DNA of 64,000 nt. Origin: Gammaproteobacteria bacterium. Its GTDB lineage: Bacteria > Pseudomonadota > Gammaproteobacteria > Xanthomonadales > Marinicellaceae. The position numbers and the translations under genes are program-made. Below are positions 18,912 through 28,035 of this stretch, piece by piece; positions within the stretch are counted from its first letter, which is position 1, and each line of letters starts with the position of its first letter. The notes beneath the pieces are model-generated. The model searched no databases, was not told the DNA's origin, and saw only the letters and a list, made by a program, of their open reading frames with translations. The stretch lies in contig JAWLAO010000008.1 in assembly GCA_041395445.1 (NCBI GenBank), positions 26,031 to 90,030 of the forward strand, written 5' to 3'.

Positions 18912-19412
18912 TTACTTTTTCAGTTCTTTCCACTTGGCTTTCAAAGCTGTTTGCACCAGCGGGTTAACAAAGCCGGAAACGTCTCCATCGAGTTTGGAGA
19001 TTTCTTTCACCAATGATGAAGAAATAAAACTGTATTGCTCCGCCGGTGTCAGAAACATAGTTTCCACATTGGGGATCAAACGGCGGTTCATACTGGCAAG
19101 TTGAAATTCGTACTCAAAATCCGAAACCGCTCGCAGTCCACGCAGAATGACTTTGGCATTGACTTGTTTTACAAAGTCAGCCAACAACACATCAAAGCCC
19201 ATAACCTTAACATTCTTGTATGGCTTTAAAACTTCATTTGCCATATCAATACGATCCTGAAGGCTAAATGTTGGCCCTTTTCCGGTTGAATCAGCAACAG
19301 CGACAATCAGTGTGTCATAAACTTCACAGGCACGTTTCACCAAATCCGAGTGACCGTTGGTAATTGGATCAAATGTTCCCGGATAGACAGCAATTAAAGG
19401 TTTTTCAGGCAT
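18912..19412 (-). CDS. coaD: Phosphopantetheine adenylyltransferase
   Basis: CoaD makes dephospho-CoA from ATP and 4'-phosphopantetheine, the fourth step of CoA synthesis. It shows the nucleotidyltransferase motif YPGTFDPITNGH near the N-terminus, LRGLRAVSDFEYE, and EQYSFISSSLVKEI. The frame is open twelve codons further upstream, but MPEKPLIAVYPG at 19412 matches the usual family start and has GGGGA upstream. The gene overlaps the end of rsmD by eight bases, the common rsmD-coaD pair. Confidence 0.95.
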   Translation of the reverse strand: MPEKPLIAVYPGTFDPITNGHSDLVKRACEVYDTLIVAVADSTGKGPTFSLQDRIDMANEVLKPYKNVKVMGFDVLLADFVKQVNAKVILRGLRAVSDFEYEFQLASMNRRLIPNVETMFLTPAEQYSFISSSLVKEISKLDGDVSGFVNPLVQTALKAKWKELKK

Positions 19413-19980
19413 TAGTTTTCCCCGTATTTTGTTTTTGCCAGAGCTCAATTTTAACCTGCCCGGCTGACTTTGTGCGTAATAATTCCCAATTCTCCGGTAA
19501 ATTCATCACTTCCTGATTGATTCCAAATTCACGATACAGCAAACCTCCATCATTAATTTTTGGCAAGCTCAGATTGGTTAGTTCGTCTATTAAATCATTG
19601 GCAAAAGGCGGATCGAGAAATATAATATCCGTAGTTTCAGTTGTATTCTGCAAAAAAGACTGCGCAGATTGATTGAAAACCTGTATGTTTTCAAAAGCAA
19701 ATTCTTGAGTGATTTTATTGAGTTGCCTGGATACTTGAATGTCCATTTCGATCAAATTTACCTGTTTCGCTCCTCTGGAAGCCGCTTCGAAACCTAAAGC
19801 TCCTGTCCCTGCACAAATGTCCCAAACAGTTCTGCCCGGCAATTTCATTTGTAACCAGTTAAACAAGGTCTCACGCAAGCGATCTCCGGTTGGTCGCAAT
19901 CCTTCTTTCTCAAGAACAGGAATCCTGCGACTCCGATGTGTTCCTGAAATAATACGAATTGTATGCTTAGATTTTGCCAT
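19405..19980 (-). CDS. rsmD: 16S rRNA (guanine966-N2)-methyltransferase
   Basis: RsmD methylates G966 of 16S rRNA in the small subunit. The 191-residue protein has the N-terminal IRIISGTHRSRRI, LRPTGDRLRETLFNWL, SAM motif WDICAGTGALGFEAASRGA and the catalytic DPPF in IIFLDPPFAND. It overlaps coaD downstream and diverges from ftsY, a common arrangement in gammaproteobacteria. Confidence 0.94.
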   Translation of the reverse strand: MAKSKHTIRIISGTHRSRRIPVLEKEGLRPTGDRLRETLFNWLQMKLPGRTVWDICAGTGALGFEAASRGAKQVNLIEMDIQVSRQLNKITQEFAFENIQVFNQSAQSFLQNTTETTDIIFLDPPFANDLIDELTNLSLPKINDGGLLYREFGINQEVMNLPENWELLRTKSAGQVKIELWQKQNTGKTNA

Positions 19981-20033
19981 AAATTAAGCAATTGGTTAAA
20001 ATGCAACATTGTATCAAGATTTCGGATTAAACA

Positions 20034-21164
20034 ATGCTTAAATTTTTCAAGAAAAAGGATAAAAACAATAAAGCAGATAATAAGGATAATAACGCCAGCA
20101 TAGAAGACACAACTATTTCAAAGGCTGATAATACTGATATTCCGAATTCTGAACAACAAATTGATGCGGAACAAAGAAAAGCGATTGCCAGTGCAACCAC
20201 ACAAGTTCATGAAGATGTAAAAGAATCTGTTGAAACTAAAGTTCAAAATATTAAGGATGAAGATAAACTGGAACAAAAACTGGCGAAGTCCAGAAATGGT
20301 TTCGGTAAAAAAATGAAGCATGTGTTCTCATTCAAGAAATCTATTGATGATGATTTATTTGAAGATATTGAAACCACATTGCTGATGGCGGATGTTGGAG
20401 CACAAGCCACAATGGAAATCGTTGATAACACCGCTAAATCGGTGAAAAGACGTAAGCTGAGCGATTCGCAAGCGGTTTATGATGCTTTGAAATCGAATCT
20501 TCAAACATTAGCTGAAACCGTGCAAAAACCATTGGTTATTGATGAAAGCAAGCAACCATTCGTTATCTTGGTGGTTGGTGTTAATGGCGTTGGAAAAACA
20601 ACCACAATCGCTAAATTGGCACGCAACTTTAAAGCGCAGGGCAAATCTGTCATGCTTGCTGCCGGAGATACTTTCCGTGCTGCTGCGGTGGAGCAATTGA
20701 AAACCTGGGGACAACGTGAAAACATTCCTGTGATTGCTCAATCAACCGGATCAGATTCAGCTTCGGTGATTTTTGATGCGATGAGTTCAGCAAAAGCCAA
20801 AGGAATTGATATTTTAATTGCCGATACAGCAGGCCGTTTGCACACACAATCGAATCTGATGCAGGAACTGGCTAAAATCGGACGGGTGATGAAGAAAAAT
20901 GACGAAACCGCACCACACGAAACATTAATTGTCGTTGATGGCGGAACCGGGCAAAATGCGGTTTCACAAGTGAAAGAATTCAACAACTCGACTCAACTAA
21001 CAGGTATTGTTATCACCAAACTGGATGGCACTGCCAAAGGAGGAGTTTTGTTTAATCTTGCCAAAGAGTTTGGGCTACCGGTTCGCTATATCGGTGTTGG
21101 TGAAAAATCATCCGACCTCAAACCATTTGTTGCTTCTGAGTTTGTTGAAGCTTTATTGGGATAA
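20034..21164 (+). CDS. ftsY: Signal recognition particle receptor FtsY
   Basis: FtsY docks ribosome-nascent chain-SRP complexes at the inner membrane for co-translational insertion. An N-terminal acidic/lysine-rich A domain of about 80 residues is followed by the NG domain: helix bundle, P-loop VGVNGVGKTTTIAKLA, AGDTFRAAAVEQL, DTAGRLHTQSNLM and TKLDGTAKGG. The C-terminus VGEKSSDLKPF is standard. The A domain is short compared with E. coli. ftsE and ftsX are not next to it here. Confidence 0.95.
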   Translation: MLKFFKKKDKNNKADNKDNNASIEDTTISKADNTDIPNSEQQIDAEQRKAIASATTQVHEDVKESVETKVQNIKDEDKLEQKLAKSRNGFGKKMKHVFSFKKSIDDDLFEDIETTLLMADVGAQATMEIVDNTAKSVKRRKLSDSQAVYDALKSNLQTLAETVQKPLVIDESKQPFVILVVGVNGVGKTTTIAKLARNFKAQGKSVMLAAGDTFRAAAVEQLKTWGQRENIPVIAQSTGSDSASVIFDAMSSAKAKGIDILIADTAGRLHTQSNLMQELAKIGRVMKKNDETAPHETLIVVDGGTGQNAVSQVKEFNNSTQLTGIVITKLDGTAKGGVLFNLAKEFGLPVRYIGVGEKSSDLKPFVASEFVEALLG

Positions 21165-21481
21165 AGTCGGGGAGATTACACGTAATTTTATTTTCAATTT
21201 GATTGGAAATCCATAATTCAAATTTTGCTTGTATTTTTAACGTTACTTTGTTGCCACCCAACAAAGTAACCAAAAAAGGGTGCTCCGACATTTTGACCTC
21301 CGGTTTCCTTCGATGCTCAGATGATTTGGCGAGGTATTTGAACTCGCTTCGCTCATACAAAAATACCTCGTATTTCCAAATCATCTTGTGCGTCTCAGCG
21401 AAATGTAAGGGTGTAGAATCTTTCGAGTGATTTTAAACAACTGTGTTATTTTCGCCTTCAGAAGTCAAATTTGAACATTTG
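21165..21481. other. Gene-free stretch carrying two stem-loops
   Basis: There is no convincing coding frame between ftsY and the remains of the split gene. The stretch holds the two inverted repeats described separately. The open frames here, such as one reading EHPFLVTLLGGNKV on the minus strand, are translations of that repeat. Confidence 0.6.
21242..21386. repeat. Compound inverted-repeat element
   Basis: The first hairpin has perfect 12-bp arms GTTACTTTGTTG (21242-21253) and CAACAAAGTAAC (21259-21270) with a 5-base loop. The second has arms of 11 and 10 bp: AGATGATTTGG-CGAGGTATTT (21319-21339, split) pairing with AAATACCTCG (21361-21370) and CCAAATCATCT (21376-21386), with a 5-base bulge and the loop ACTCGCTTCGCTC. 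From memory, sequences like this are dispersed intergenic repeats in gammaproteobacteria. Only one copy lies in this window. Confidence 0.6.
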
Positions 21482-21819
21482 TTAGGCATACTTTTTAGCA
21501 TATAATAAATTCAGATTAGATCCGCACTTAACTATAGAATTTTTAACATCTAAAACGGATTCAAGAATTTCCATAGACCAATTGACCTTCCCCCCAAAAA
21601 AAGAACCACCTATTTTTACACCAGACTTATTTTCGATTAAATCTAATGAGTATTGCTGTGTCACGAGCATTCTGTGCTTTGAAATATTTGAGAACGCTAC
21701 TACATACTTAAACCAATATGAACCAATCAATTCTTTTAAATTATTCTTAAGACAAGACTCATGAAGGTTCTCAGCAACTTGTAAATATCACATTTACTTT
21801 CATCAATCTTGATTCTATA

Positions 21820-22994
21820 GAGACCTTGCTAGAAACACAAGAAATTTGAAAAAATGTTAAACTACCGTAGTTCACAAAATTTATTAAAATCATGTCTTGG
21901 AAACAACTTAGCCAATCAAGCTTAGCCGACTCATTAGCTAGTCACCATAAATCCCTTGAAGAACTCGATGATATTCATGAATTACTGACTGGAGTCGAAT
22001 TGAAGCTCATCTGAGAGATATGTTTTCATCCAAACGAGGAGAGCTGCATGGCCTCCGCTATTAATGTTTAAAATCATGTTACTGCAACAATGGTATAGAC
22101 TGAGTGATGAAGGCATGGAAAAACAATTGGCACGAGATTTATTATTTCGTCGTTTTACCGGACTTGGTTTAAGTGATGGAACACCGGATCATACTGTTAT
22201 CTGGCGTTTCCATAAACTGATTGGAAAATTAAAACTGGCAGAAGTTTTATTTGAAGAAATCAACCAACAACTTTGTGAACAAAACATTATGATTAGAGCC
22301 GGAGGAGTCAGTATTATTGACGCCACAATAATCGAAGCCAAAAAATCTCGTCCTAAAAATGGAAAAAACGGTGAGAATATACAGGATAAAGATGCTGCTT
22401 ATACCAGTAAAAAAGGTTCAGATGGCAAGCTCAAAACCACTTATGGTTTTAAACTTCATGGTAACAGTGATGAAGATGCCTTTTTACAAAAATACACCTG
22501 TACTGCTGCCAATGAGCATGATTCTAAACAATTTAAGAAACTGCTTACAGGAGAGGAATCTCAGGTTTATGCTGATAGTGCCTATAAAAGCAAGGAATAT
22601 GATGAGTATCTTCAAAGGAATAAAATAAAAAATAAAATACACGAGCGAGCCTACCGCAACAAGCCTCTGACTGAGAAACAAAAGCAGGCTAACACATGGA
22701 AGTCTCAGATTAGAAACTGTGTGGAAAGTGTATTTGGAATATTAAAGCTTCATTATGGTCTCACTAAAGCCAGACATGGAGGATTAATGCAATTACATAC
22801 ATCAATAGGCTTTGCTGCCATGGCATATAACCTTAAAAGAGCGGTAAAAATACAAAATAGTTGTGCCTGAAATATGGCAAAACACCCCGATTAGCACTCA
22901 AAAAGCTAGTCGGGATTAAGAAAATCGGAACAAATAGTGGTTTTTATCGAAAATCGAAAAAATCAGAAGTTTTAATCAATCAAGCAAAGGTCTC
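21820..22994 (+). mobile_element. IS5-family insertion sequence, copy 1
   Basis: The element has inverted ends GAGACCTTGCT at left and AGCAAAGGTCTC at right (the left end lacks one T compared with copy 2). TA lies outside both ends and may be the target duplication. It is 1175 bp and nearly identical to the copy at 58376-59545, which is in the same orientation. It interrupts the unknown minus-strand gene. Confidence 0.85.
21893..22870 (+). pseudogene. IS5-family transposase, copy 1, frameshifted at the 5' end
   Basis: The frame should start at ATG 21893 (MSWKQLSQSSLADSL). Two one-base losses relative to copy 2, near 22009 and 22050, break it, so only 22064-22870 (268 residues) reads through. 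That part has GTPDHTVIWRFHK, SIIDATIIEAK (first catalytic Asp), VYADSAYKS (second) and CVESVFGILK (Glu), the DDE triad of IS5. The 3' two-thirds is intact, unlike copy 2. Confidence 0.85.
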
Positions 22995-23391
22995 TAATAA
23001 TAAGATGTTTACTAATTGAGCAAAAATGTCGTATAGATTTCTTACTGAATTTATAAATGCAATTAAGTTTGCATCATGAGTTAATCTGGCTCTAATAAAT
23101 GTCAGTTGATCTTTGGAAATACCCAAGATGTATTTTAAATTACTTTCATGTATTCCATTATCAGATTTATTAAATTGATTCATAGAATCGCGTGCAGTAT
23201 AAAAATGATACATTAGCAGAGTGTAATGGTCAAGTTTTCCGGACACATTTTTAGGCTGCTTTTTAATTCGTTATATTTTTTGTTTGGTGTTGTGTATCCA
23301 ATTGCTGAGTTCAGCCTTTTGTAGTTGTAAAAGTAGATATAACTCTCAACTTCAGCAATCACTGCTGGGTTCTACCCCGATTTTACGGACA

Positions 23392-24298
23392 TTTTAGAAA
23401 AGGGTTTTTCATATTTTAATTTTTTCTCTAGTTTACGCTTTTTTACCGGATTATGGAAGCGTTCAATATAATCAAAAATATCAGCTCTTGCTTGTGATCT
23501 GGTTTTGTAGTTTCTGATTTACTCTTTCTTTTCATAACACCAAAGAATCCTTCACATGCTGCATTGTCAGCAACAACTACCAACAGCACTCATTGAGCAA
23601 ATAACATTGTTATCAAATAAAAATTTCTGATAGTCATCACTGGTAAATTGGCTACTGTCAAATGTAAAATCACTGTTTCTGATTTCTCCTTTGCCACAAA
23701 GCCATCAACACTGCCTGAATCACCAGATGTGTTGTTTGGTTTTGACTCATTGACCAACCAATAACAACTTTTGAGTACAAATCAATAACAACACAAAGAT
23801 ACAACCAGCCCTCAGCTGTCTTGATGTAAGTAATATCTGTGACCCATTTGGTATTAACATTCTGTGCATTAAAATCCCTGTTAAGGTGATTTATTATGCC
23901 ATCAGGACGAACCGTTGATTTTTGGATAGCCACTTTTTCTTCTGCGGGATACCTTTGATATTATTGACTTTCATAAGCCTGGCAATACGATTGGGACTAC
24001 AAGAATAACCAATGGAATTAAGTTTTTCTGTCATCCTTGGCGAACCGATAACGCCATCACTTTCGTCATGAATTTCTTTTATTTTCCCCAGCAAAATGGT
24101 ATTGTCCTGCTTTGTTTTGCAGGCTTCTCTATTTCGCCAGTCGTAATAGCCACTGGTTGATACTTTTAGCTGTTTGCACATCATTGCTACCGGATAATTA
24201 TCGCGACAATGCTCGATTGTTTGATACTTTACTTCGTGTCCTTTGCGAAGAACACTGCCGCTTCTTTTAAAAATCCCGTTCCTTCTTAACTCTGGCAA
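23392..24298 (-). pseudogene. IS3-family transposase OrfB of the inner element, frameshifted
   Basis: Two overlapping pieces are visible: 23894-24298 (helix-turn-helix and linker, GYYDWRNRE, IGSPRMTEKLNSIGYSCSPNRIARLMK in part) and 23670-23933 (rve core, TKWVTDITYIKTAEGWLYL and VVIDLYSKVVIGWSM). The downstream part with the last catalytic residues is degenerate. At least two one-base shifts separate the pieces. Confidence 0.8.
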
Positions 24299-24515
24299 GT
24301 TCTCGTTTCAACCGTGCCATTTCTTCATCCCGAGCATGACCTTTTCCTGAAAAGGCCTTTTCACCTTCGGCTGCCTGTTCCCGTCGCCAACGACTAATCA
24401 TATTAGCATTCAGCCCGAGTTCTTCGCCAAGTTCACTCAGGGAAATACCACTTTGATAGGATAATTTAACTGTTTCCTGTTTAAATTCTTTGGAAAACTT
24501 TCTTCTGCTTGTCAT
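24267..24515 (-). CDS. IS3-family transposase OrfA (inner element)
   Basis: An 82-residue helix-turn-helix protein, MTSRRKFSKEFKQETVKL, SGISLSELGEELGLNANMIS in part, then a leucine-zipper-like helix ARLKRELARVKKERDF. In intact IS3 elements OrfA and OrfB are joined by -1 frameshifting. ATG 24515 is preferred to the ATG two codons upstream. Its partner OrfB is broken, so the element is probably dead unless helped in trans. Confidence 0.75.
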   Translation of the reverse strand: MTSRRKFSKEFKQETVKLSYQSGISLSELGEELGLNANMISRWRREQAAEGEKAFSGKGHARDEEMARLKRELARVKKERDF

Positions 24516-25315
24516 AAACACCTCTGTTTAAATGGTTTATAATAACCTTTTCAGATGTGTCCGTAAAATCGGGGTAGAACCCGCTTCATGATTAATAAAG
24601 CTTAATGTGTTCAACCTTTCTGTTTTCAGATTTCTAAAAAAACGTTCCATAACTGCATTGTCCCAACAATTACCTCTGCGGCTCATACTTCTGATTATTT
24701 TGAGTTGGTCGCAATACACATCAAACATGTTTGATGTGTATTGCGTGCCTTGATCTGAATGAACCAGCAAGTTGCTGGTCATTGGTCGCTTACGATTGAT
24801 GGCATTTTTCAATGCCAAGGTGGCAAGCTGTGCATCTGGTGTCTTTGACAGTGCCCAGCCTACAATTTCTTTTGGCACCCAAATCAAGTATGGCAGCCAG
24901 GTAACTCCAGCATTGGTGGTTTCGTATATAAGTGATGTCTGTGACCCAATGAGTGTTGGCCTGTGGCTGATTAAACTGTCGATTTAAGACGTTTCCAACT
25001 TTTGTATTACTGATGCCACCATCAGGGTATTGGTGCTTTTTCTTAGGCCTGATTGCTACAATGTTTGCCTCTTTCAAGGACTGGCTGCTTTTTGTTTTGC
25101 CAATATTGAATCCTTCATTGTTTAGTTGCTTTTTCATTCTGCATTTGCCGTAACTGTGATTGGTCAATAGCCGTTTGTTTGATGATACGAAGCATTTGTT
25201 GCTTTTTCGCAGATATGGGCTTTTCTTTGACTTGGTCGTAATACGTACTGGTTGGAACGCTAAACACTTCGCAAAGTTCTTTGGTCTGATATTTTGGGTG
25301 CGCCATCTTTATTTT

Positions 25316-25624
25316 TTAATCATTTGACTTAATCCTTCGAACAAAGATGGCTGCGGCCTTTTTTAGTATTTCATTGTCTCTTTTGGCACGCCATAATTCT
25401 TTTTCAGCCTTTGGATTTCTTGTTGCTCAGCTGTCATTGCTTGAGTTCCTTGGGGTGTTTTTCCGTGAATTTCATCAATATTGCTTTTTCCAGCGACTGA
25501 CCGCTGTTTGACCAGCACCTGATATATCCATGACTTGCTTGTAGGTATAACCTTCTTCAACCATCAATTTGGCATAATCACGACGCTGCTCAACCGTAAA
25601 TGATAATCTTTGTTTCTTTGACAT
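25316..25624 (-). pseudogene. IS3-family transposase OrfA (outer element), frameshifted
   Basis: Starts MSKKQRLSFTVEQRRDYAK at 25624 and runs through a helix-turn-helix (GYTYKQVMDISGAGQTAVSR) before stopping early at WKKQY. Other frames continue with KTPQGTQAMTAEQQEIQRLKK and the typical AKRDNEILKKAA. One-base indels broke an otherwise ordinary OrfA. Confidence 0.75.
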
Positions 25625-25970
25625 TATCTAACCTCTGTTTTCAGTATTATATAGGCTAAAAATGTGTCCGAGTTTATTAGACCACTACAGATTTATAATT
25701 CTATCGACAGAGCTAAGTGCATTTAGCGGTTTTTCATAATCTTGATAATTAGCTTTTATTAACTCTCTGAGGTTATCAATACTCCATGACTCCATCACAA
25801 AACTCCAATTTTATTTGATTGCATAGCATCAAACTAACCTGCAAGCTCTACTCCGACCAAGAACGGATTTGTCTGTTTTTTATCCCATAATTGTTGGTCA
25901 ACCGTTTTGTTACTTGATGTCAAATTTTAATCCACTTTGGTAGTATTCTTTTTATTTGAAAACTATCGAA

Positions 25971-26741
25971 TTAACTCCTTAATCCAATACCTTTATTCAG
26001 CATATAAAGACAAATGGCGGTCAGAACCACAACAAATGTCAGAATAATGCTATAGGCAACAGTTAAGCTCACATCGCTGACTCCGAGAAAACCATATCTG
26101 AAAGCATTTACCATATACAAAACCGGATTGAACTTGGAGACTGTTTGCCAAAAATCAGGCAGCAATGAAATCGAATAAAACACACCGCCAAGATAAGTCA
26201 AAGGCGTGAGGATAAATGCCGGAATAATGGCAATATCATCAAATTTATTCGCCAGACAAGCGTTAATAAAACCGCCCAAAGCAAAAACTACGGAAGTCAA
26301 AACTACCGTTGAAATTACAATCCAGTAATTATGAACTTGAATTTGTGTGAAAAACAGCGAAATAATGGTCACAATTCCGCCAACCATGAGACCGCGAGCC
26401 AAAGCACCCAGAACATGACCAAATAAAATCACCCAGTTTGGCATTGGAGAAACCATCATTTCTTCAATGTGTTTACTGAATTTGGCTCCAAAGAATGATG
26501 ACACAATATTTCCGTAGGAATTCGTAATAACAGACATCATCACCAACCCCGGAACAATAAAAGCCATATAATCAAAGCCACCCATATCACCGATTCGGCT
26601 GCCAATAAGGTTTCCAAAAATTACAAAATACAATGTCATTGTGATTGCCGGTGGCAGAATTGTTTGCGACCAGATGCGTAAAATACGGACAATTTCTTTC
26701 CGGCAAAGAGTGTAAAGCGCTACAAAATTATTCCCCTTCAT
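25971..26741 (-). CDS. yadH: ABC-2 type permease, YadH family
   Basis: A 256-residue inner-membrane protein with six hydrophobic segments. The ABC-2 core includes YFVIFGNLIGSRIG, MAFIVPGLVMMSVITNSYGN in part, the EEMMVSPMPNWVILFGHVLGAL block, and TPLTYLGGVFYSISLLPDFWQ. It is paired with YadG, whose stop overlaps its start by 14 bases. The substrate of YadGH is not established. Confidence 0.9.
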   Translation of the reverse strand: MKGNNFVALYTLCRKEIVRILRIWSQTILPPAITMTLYFVIFGNLIGSRIGDMGGFDYMAFIVPGLVMMSVITNSYGNIVSSFFGAKFSKHIEEMMVSPMPNWVILFGHVLGALARGLMVGGIVTIISLFFTQIQVHNYWIVISTVVLTSVVFALGGFINACLANKFDDIAIIPAFILTPLTYLGGVFYSISLLPDFWQTVSKFNPVLYMVNAFRYGFLGVSDVSLTVAYSIILTFVVVLTAICLYMLNKGIGLRS

Positions 26742-27654
26742 TTTTTTGCTCCTGTGTCATCTTGTAAAACAACTCTTCCAAACGATTGACTTTATTGCGC
26801 ATGGAAAGAACTTTATAGCCCATCTCATCAATTGTTTTGATGGATTCATTCAGTGCTTTGGATTTTGGTACATCAATCTGAATCGAGTTCTCATCTGTAA
26901 CCTCTGCATTCAATGCTTTTAATAAATCAGCCTCAGGCTTCTTATCCAAATCGAGGATGAAAGTTTCAATATCCAGAGTGGTCAGTAACTGTTTAATAGT
27001 TGTGTTTTTAATAATTTCGCCATGATTGATAATAGCCACATTTTTACATAACTGTTCCGCTTCTTCGAGATAGTGAGTTGTCAGGATAATAGTCGTCCCG
27101 GCATTGGCAATTTCTTCAACAAATTCCCACATCGAACGGCGGATTTCGATATCCACACCGGCTGTAGGCTCATCCAGAATTAACAATTTAGGCTCATTCA
27201 TCATTGCACGAGCAATCATTAAACGACGCTTCATCCCTCCGGAAAGCATACGGGACATGGATTTTCTCTTGTCCCAGAGCTGTAATTGTTTGAGATATTT
27301 TTCCGCTCGTTGAATAGCTGTTTTTCGAGGAACACCGTAATAACCGGCTTGATTCACCAAAATATCCATTGGTTTTTCAAACATATTGAAATTAAATTCC
27401 TGCGGAACCAAGCCGATATGCGATTTAACCTTGTTTCTTTGTTTTGTTAGATTATCACCAAAGACTTCAACATCACCGGAACTGGCGGTTACCAATGATG
27501 AAATAATACCGATTAAAGTCGATTTCCCGGCACCATTCGGACCAAGCAAAGCGAAAATTTCGCCAGCTTCTACTTCAAGATTAAGCCCCTTGAGTGCAAC
27601 CGTGCCATTTTTATAAGTTTTTTTCAGATTTGATACTTTTAAAGCTGCTGTCAT
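26728..27654 (-). CDS. yadG: ABC transporter ATP-binding protein, YadG family
   Basis: A 308-residue ATPase: Walker A LLGPNGAGKSTLIGI, the YadG phrase LVPQEFNFNMFEKP, signature MLSGGMKRRLMIARA, Walker B LLILDEPTAGVDIE and H-loop TTHYLEEAEQL. The C-terminus VLSMRNKVNRLEELF matches E. coli YadG. The frame begins nine codons earlier at 27681, but MTAALKVSNLKKTY at 27654 fits the family start and length. Neither start has a clear ribosome site. Confidence 0.9.
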   Translation of the reverse strand: MTAALKVSNLKKTYKNGTVALKGLNLEVEAGEIFALLGPNGAGKSTLIGIISSLVTASSGDVEVFGDNLTKQRNKVKSHIGLVPQEFNFNMFEKPMDILVNQAGYYGVPRKTAIQRAEKYLKQLQLWDKRKSMSRMLSGGMKRRLMIARAMMNEPKLLILDEPTAGVDIEIRRSMWEFVEEIANAGTTIILTTHYLEEAEQLCKNVAIINHGEIIKNTTIKQLLTTLDIETFILDLDKKPEADLLKALNAEVTDENSIQIDVPKSKALNESIKTIDEMGYKVLSMRNKVNRLEELFYKMTQEQKNEGE

Positions 27655-28035
27655 AATGTTTAGATATTTTGGTAAATTCACAGATAGAAACAGCTCAATT
27701 TAACTGAAATATTTATGGATTTACAATTTGAGATTCACAGAAACGATTAAGAAAGTCTCTGACACAACACTTCAATCTATATTAGGTCACAATGATGATA
27801 TTTCAAATTAAAAATTAGAATATTTAGGATTATTCTTTATCATATCTGCTACTAGAAATGATTTACTAAATTTAGAATTTAAAATAAATTGGCTAGTTTG
27901 CCATCTATTAACAAACAAGTGTATTATTCAACAAGGTGAAAGCAAACTAATAATAGCCAAATGACATCTTTTAAAAGAAACTTTCACCGTATATTTTCAT
28001 GATTTAAAATATAAAGTACTAACAGAGAAAAGCCT
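27655..28035. other. AT-rich intergenic stretch, possible gene remnant
   Basis: No intact gene is seen. Minus-strand upstream sequence of yadG occupies the first part. Two short plus-strand stretches (about 27739-27816 and 27845-27963) translate to pieces such as TTLQSILGHNDD and QQGESKLIIAK that loosely recall tyrosine recombinases, but they are too short to assign. Confidence 0.4.

Larger units (their letters stand above)
23367..24582 (-). mobile_element. IS3-family insertion sequence (inner, nested)
   Basis: The ends are perfect 25-bp inverted repeats (23367-23391 and 24558-24582) beginning GGGTTCTACCCCG. The 3-bp target duplication GCT is present at 23364-23366 and 24583-24585. Length 1216 bp. 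It sits inside orfB of the outer IS3-family element, so it arrived later. Its own reading frames are broken. Confidence 0.92.
23222..25306 (-). pseudogene. IS3-family transposase OrfB of the outer element, frameshifted and split
   Basis: The frame begins MAHPKYQTKELCEVF at 25306 and breaks several times, but all IS3 landmarks are visible: WVTDITYI, HSDQGTQYTS, RGNCWDNAVMERFFRNLKTE and, beyond the inner element, YIYFYNYKRLNSAIGYTTP. The inner element entered at the codon for Ala in INHEA|VIAEVE. It cannot encode an active enzyme as written. Confidence 0.8.
23222..25689 (-). mobile_element. IS3-family insertion sequence (outer), interrupted by a second IS3-family element
   Basis: The ends are imperfect inverted repeats: left TGTAATGGTCAAG...CCGGACACATTTTTAGGC and right, as reverse complement, TGTAGTGGTCTAA...CGGACACATTTTTAGCC. 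Removing the inner element leaves about 1.25 kb, normal for IS3. Flanking triplets are GAG and GAT on the plus strand, so the duplication is imperfect. It inserted into the unknown gene, whose frame is restored when it and three bases are removed. Confidence 0.8.
21482..25795 (-). pseudogene. Unknown (possibly HEPN-like) gene split into three by insertion sequences
   Basis: Three minus-strand pieces fit together: 25690-25795 (MESWSIDNLRELIK..., preceded by GGAG at a good distance), 22995-23221 (...YHFYTARDSMNQFN...NILLL) and 21482-21819 (...ENLHESCLKNNL...FSNISKHRMLVTQQ...YAKKYA). Removing the outer IS3 element plus three bases joins pieces one and two in frame. The third joins after the IS5 copy, with a further one-base shift near 21781. 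The product would be about 220 residues. The helical FYTARD and N-x-x-KHR pattern recalls Cthe_2314-type HEPN proteins, but this is a weak guess. The function is lost here. Confidence 0.65.

Noticed and set aside
21118..21384. Minus-strand frame containing EHPFLVTLLGGNKV
   Set aside because: This is a translation of the intergenic hairpin repeat, commonly mis-annotated; it also overlaps the ftsY end.
21482..21730. An 82-residue frame as an independent gene
   Set aside because: Its upstream continuation and the matching pieces on the far side of the insertion sequences show that it is the 3' fragment of a split gene.
21482..25795. Toxin-antitoxin or anti-phage role for the split HEPN-like gene
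   Set aside because: The similarity is a visual impression, no catalytic R-x4-6-H could be assigned with confidence, and no partner gene is present.
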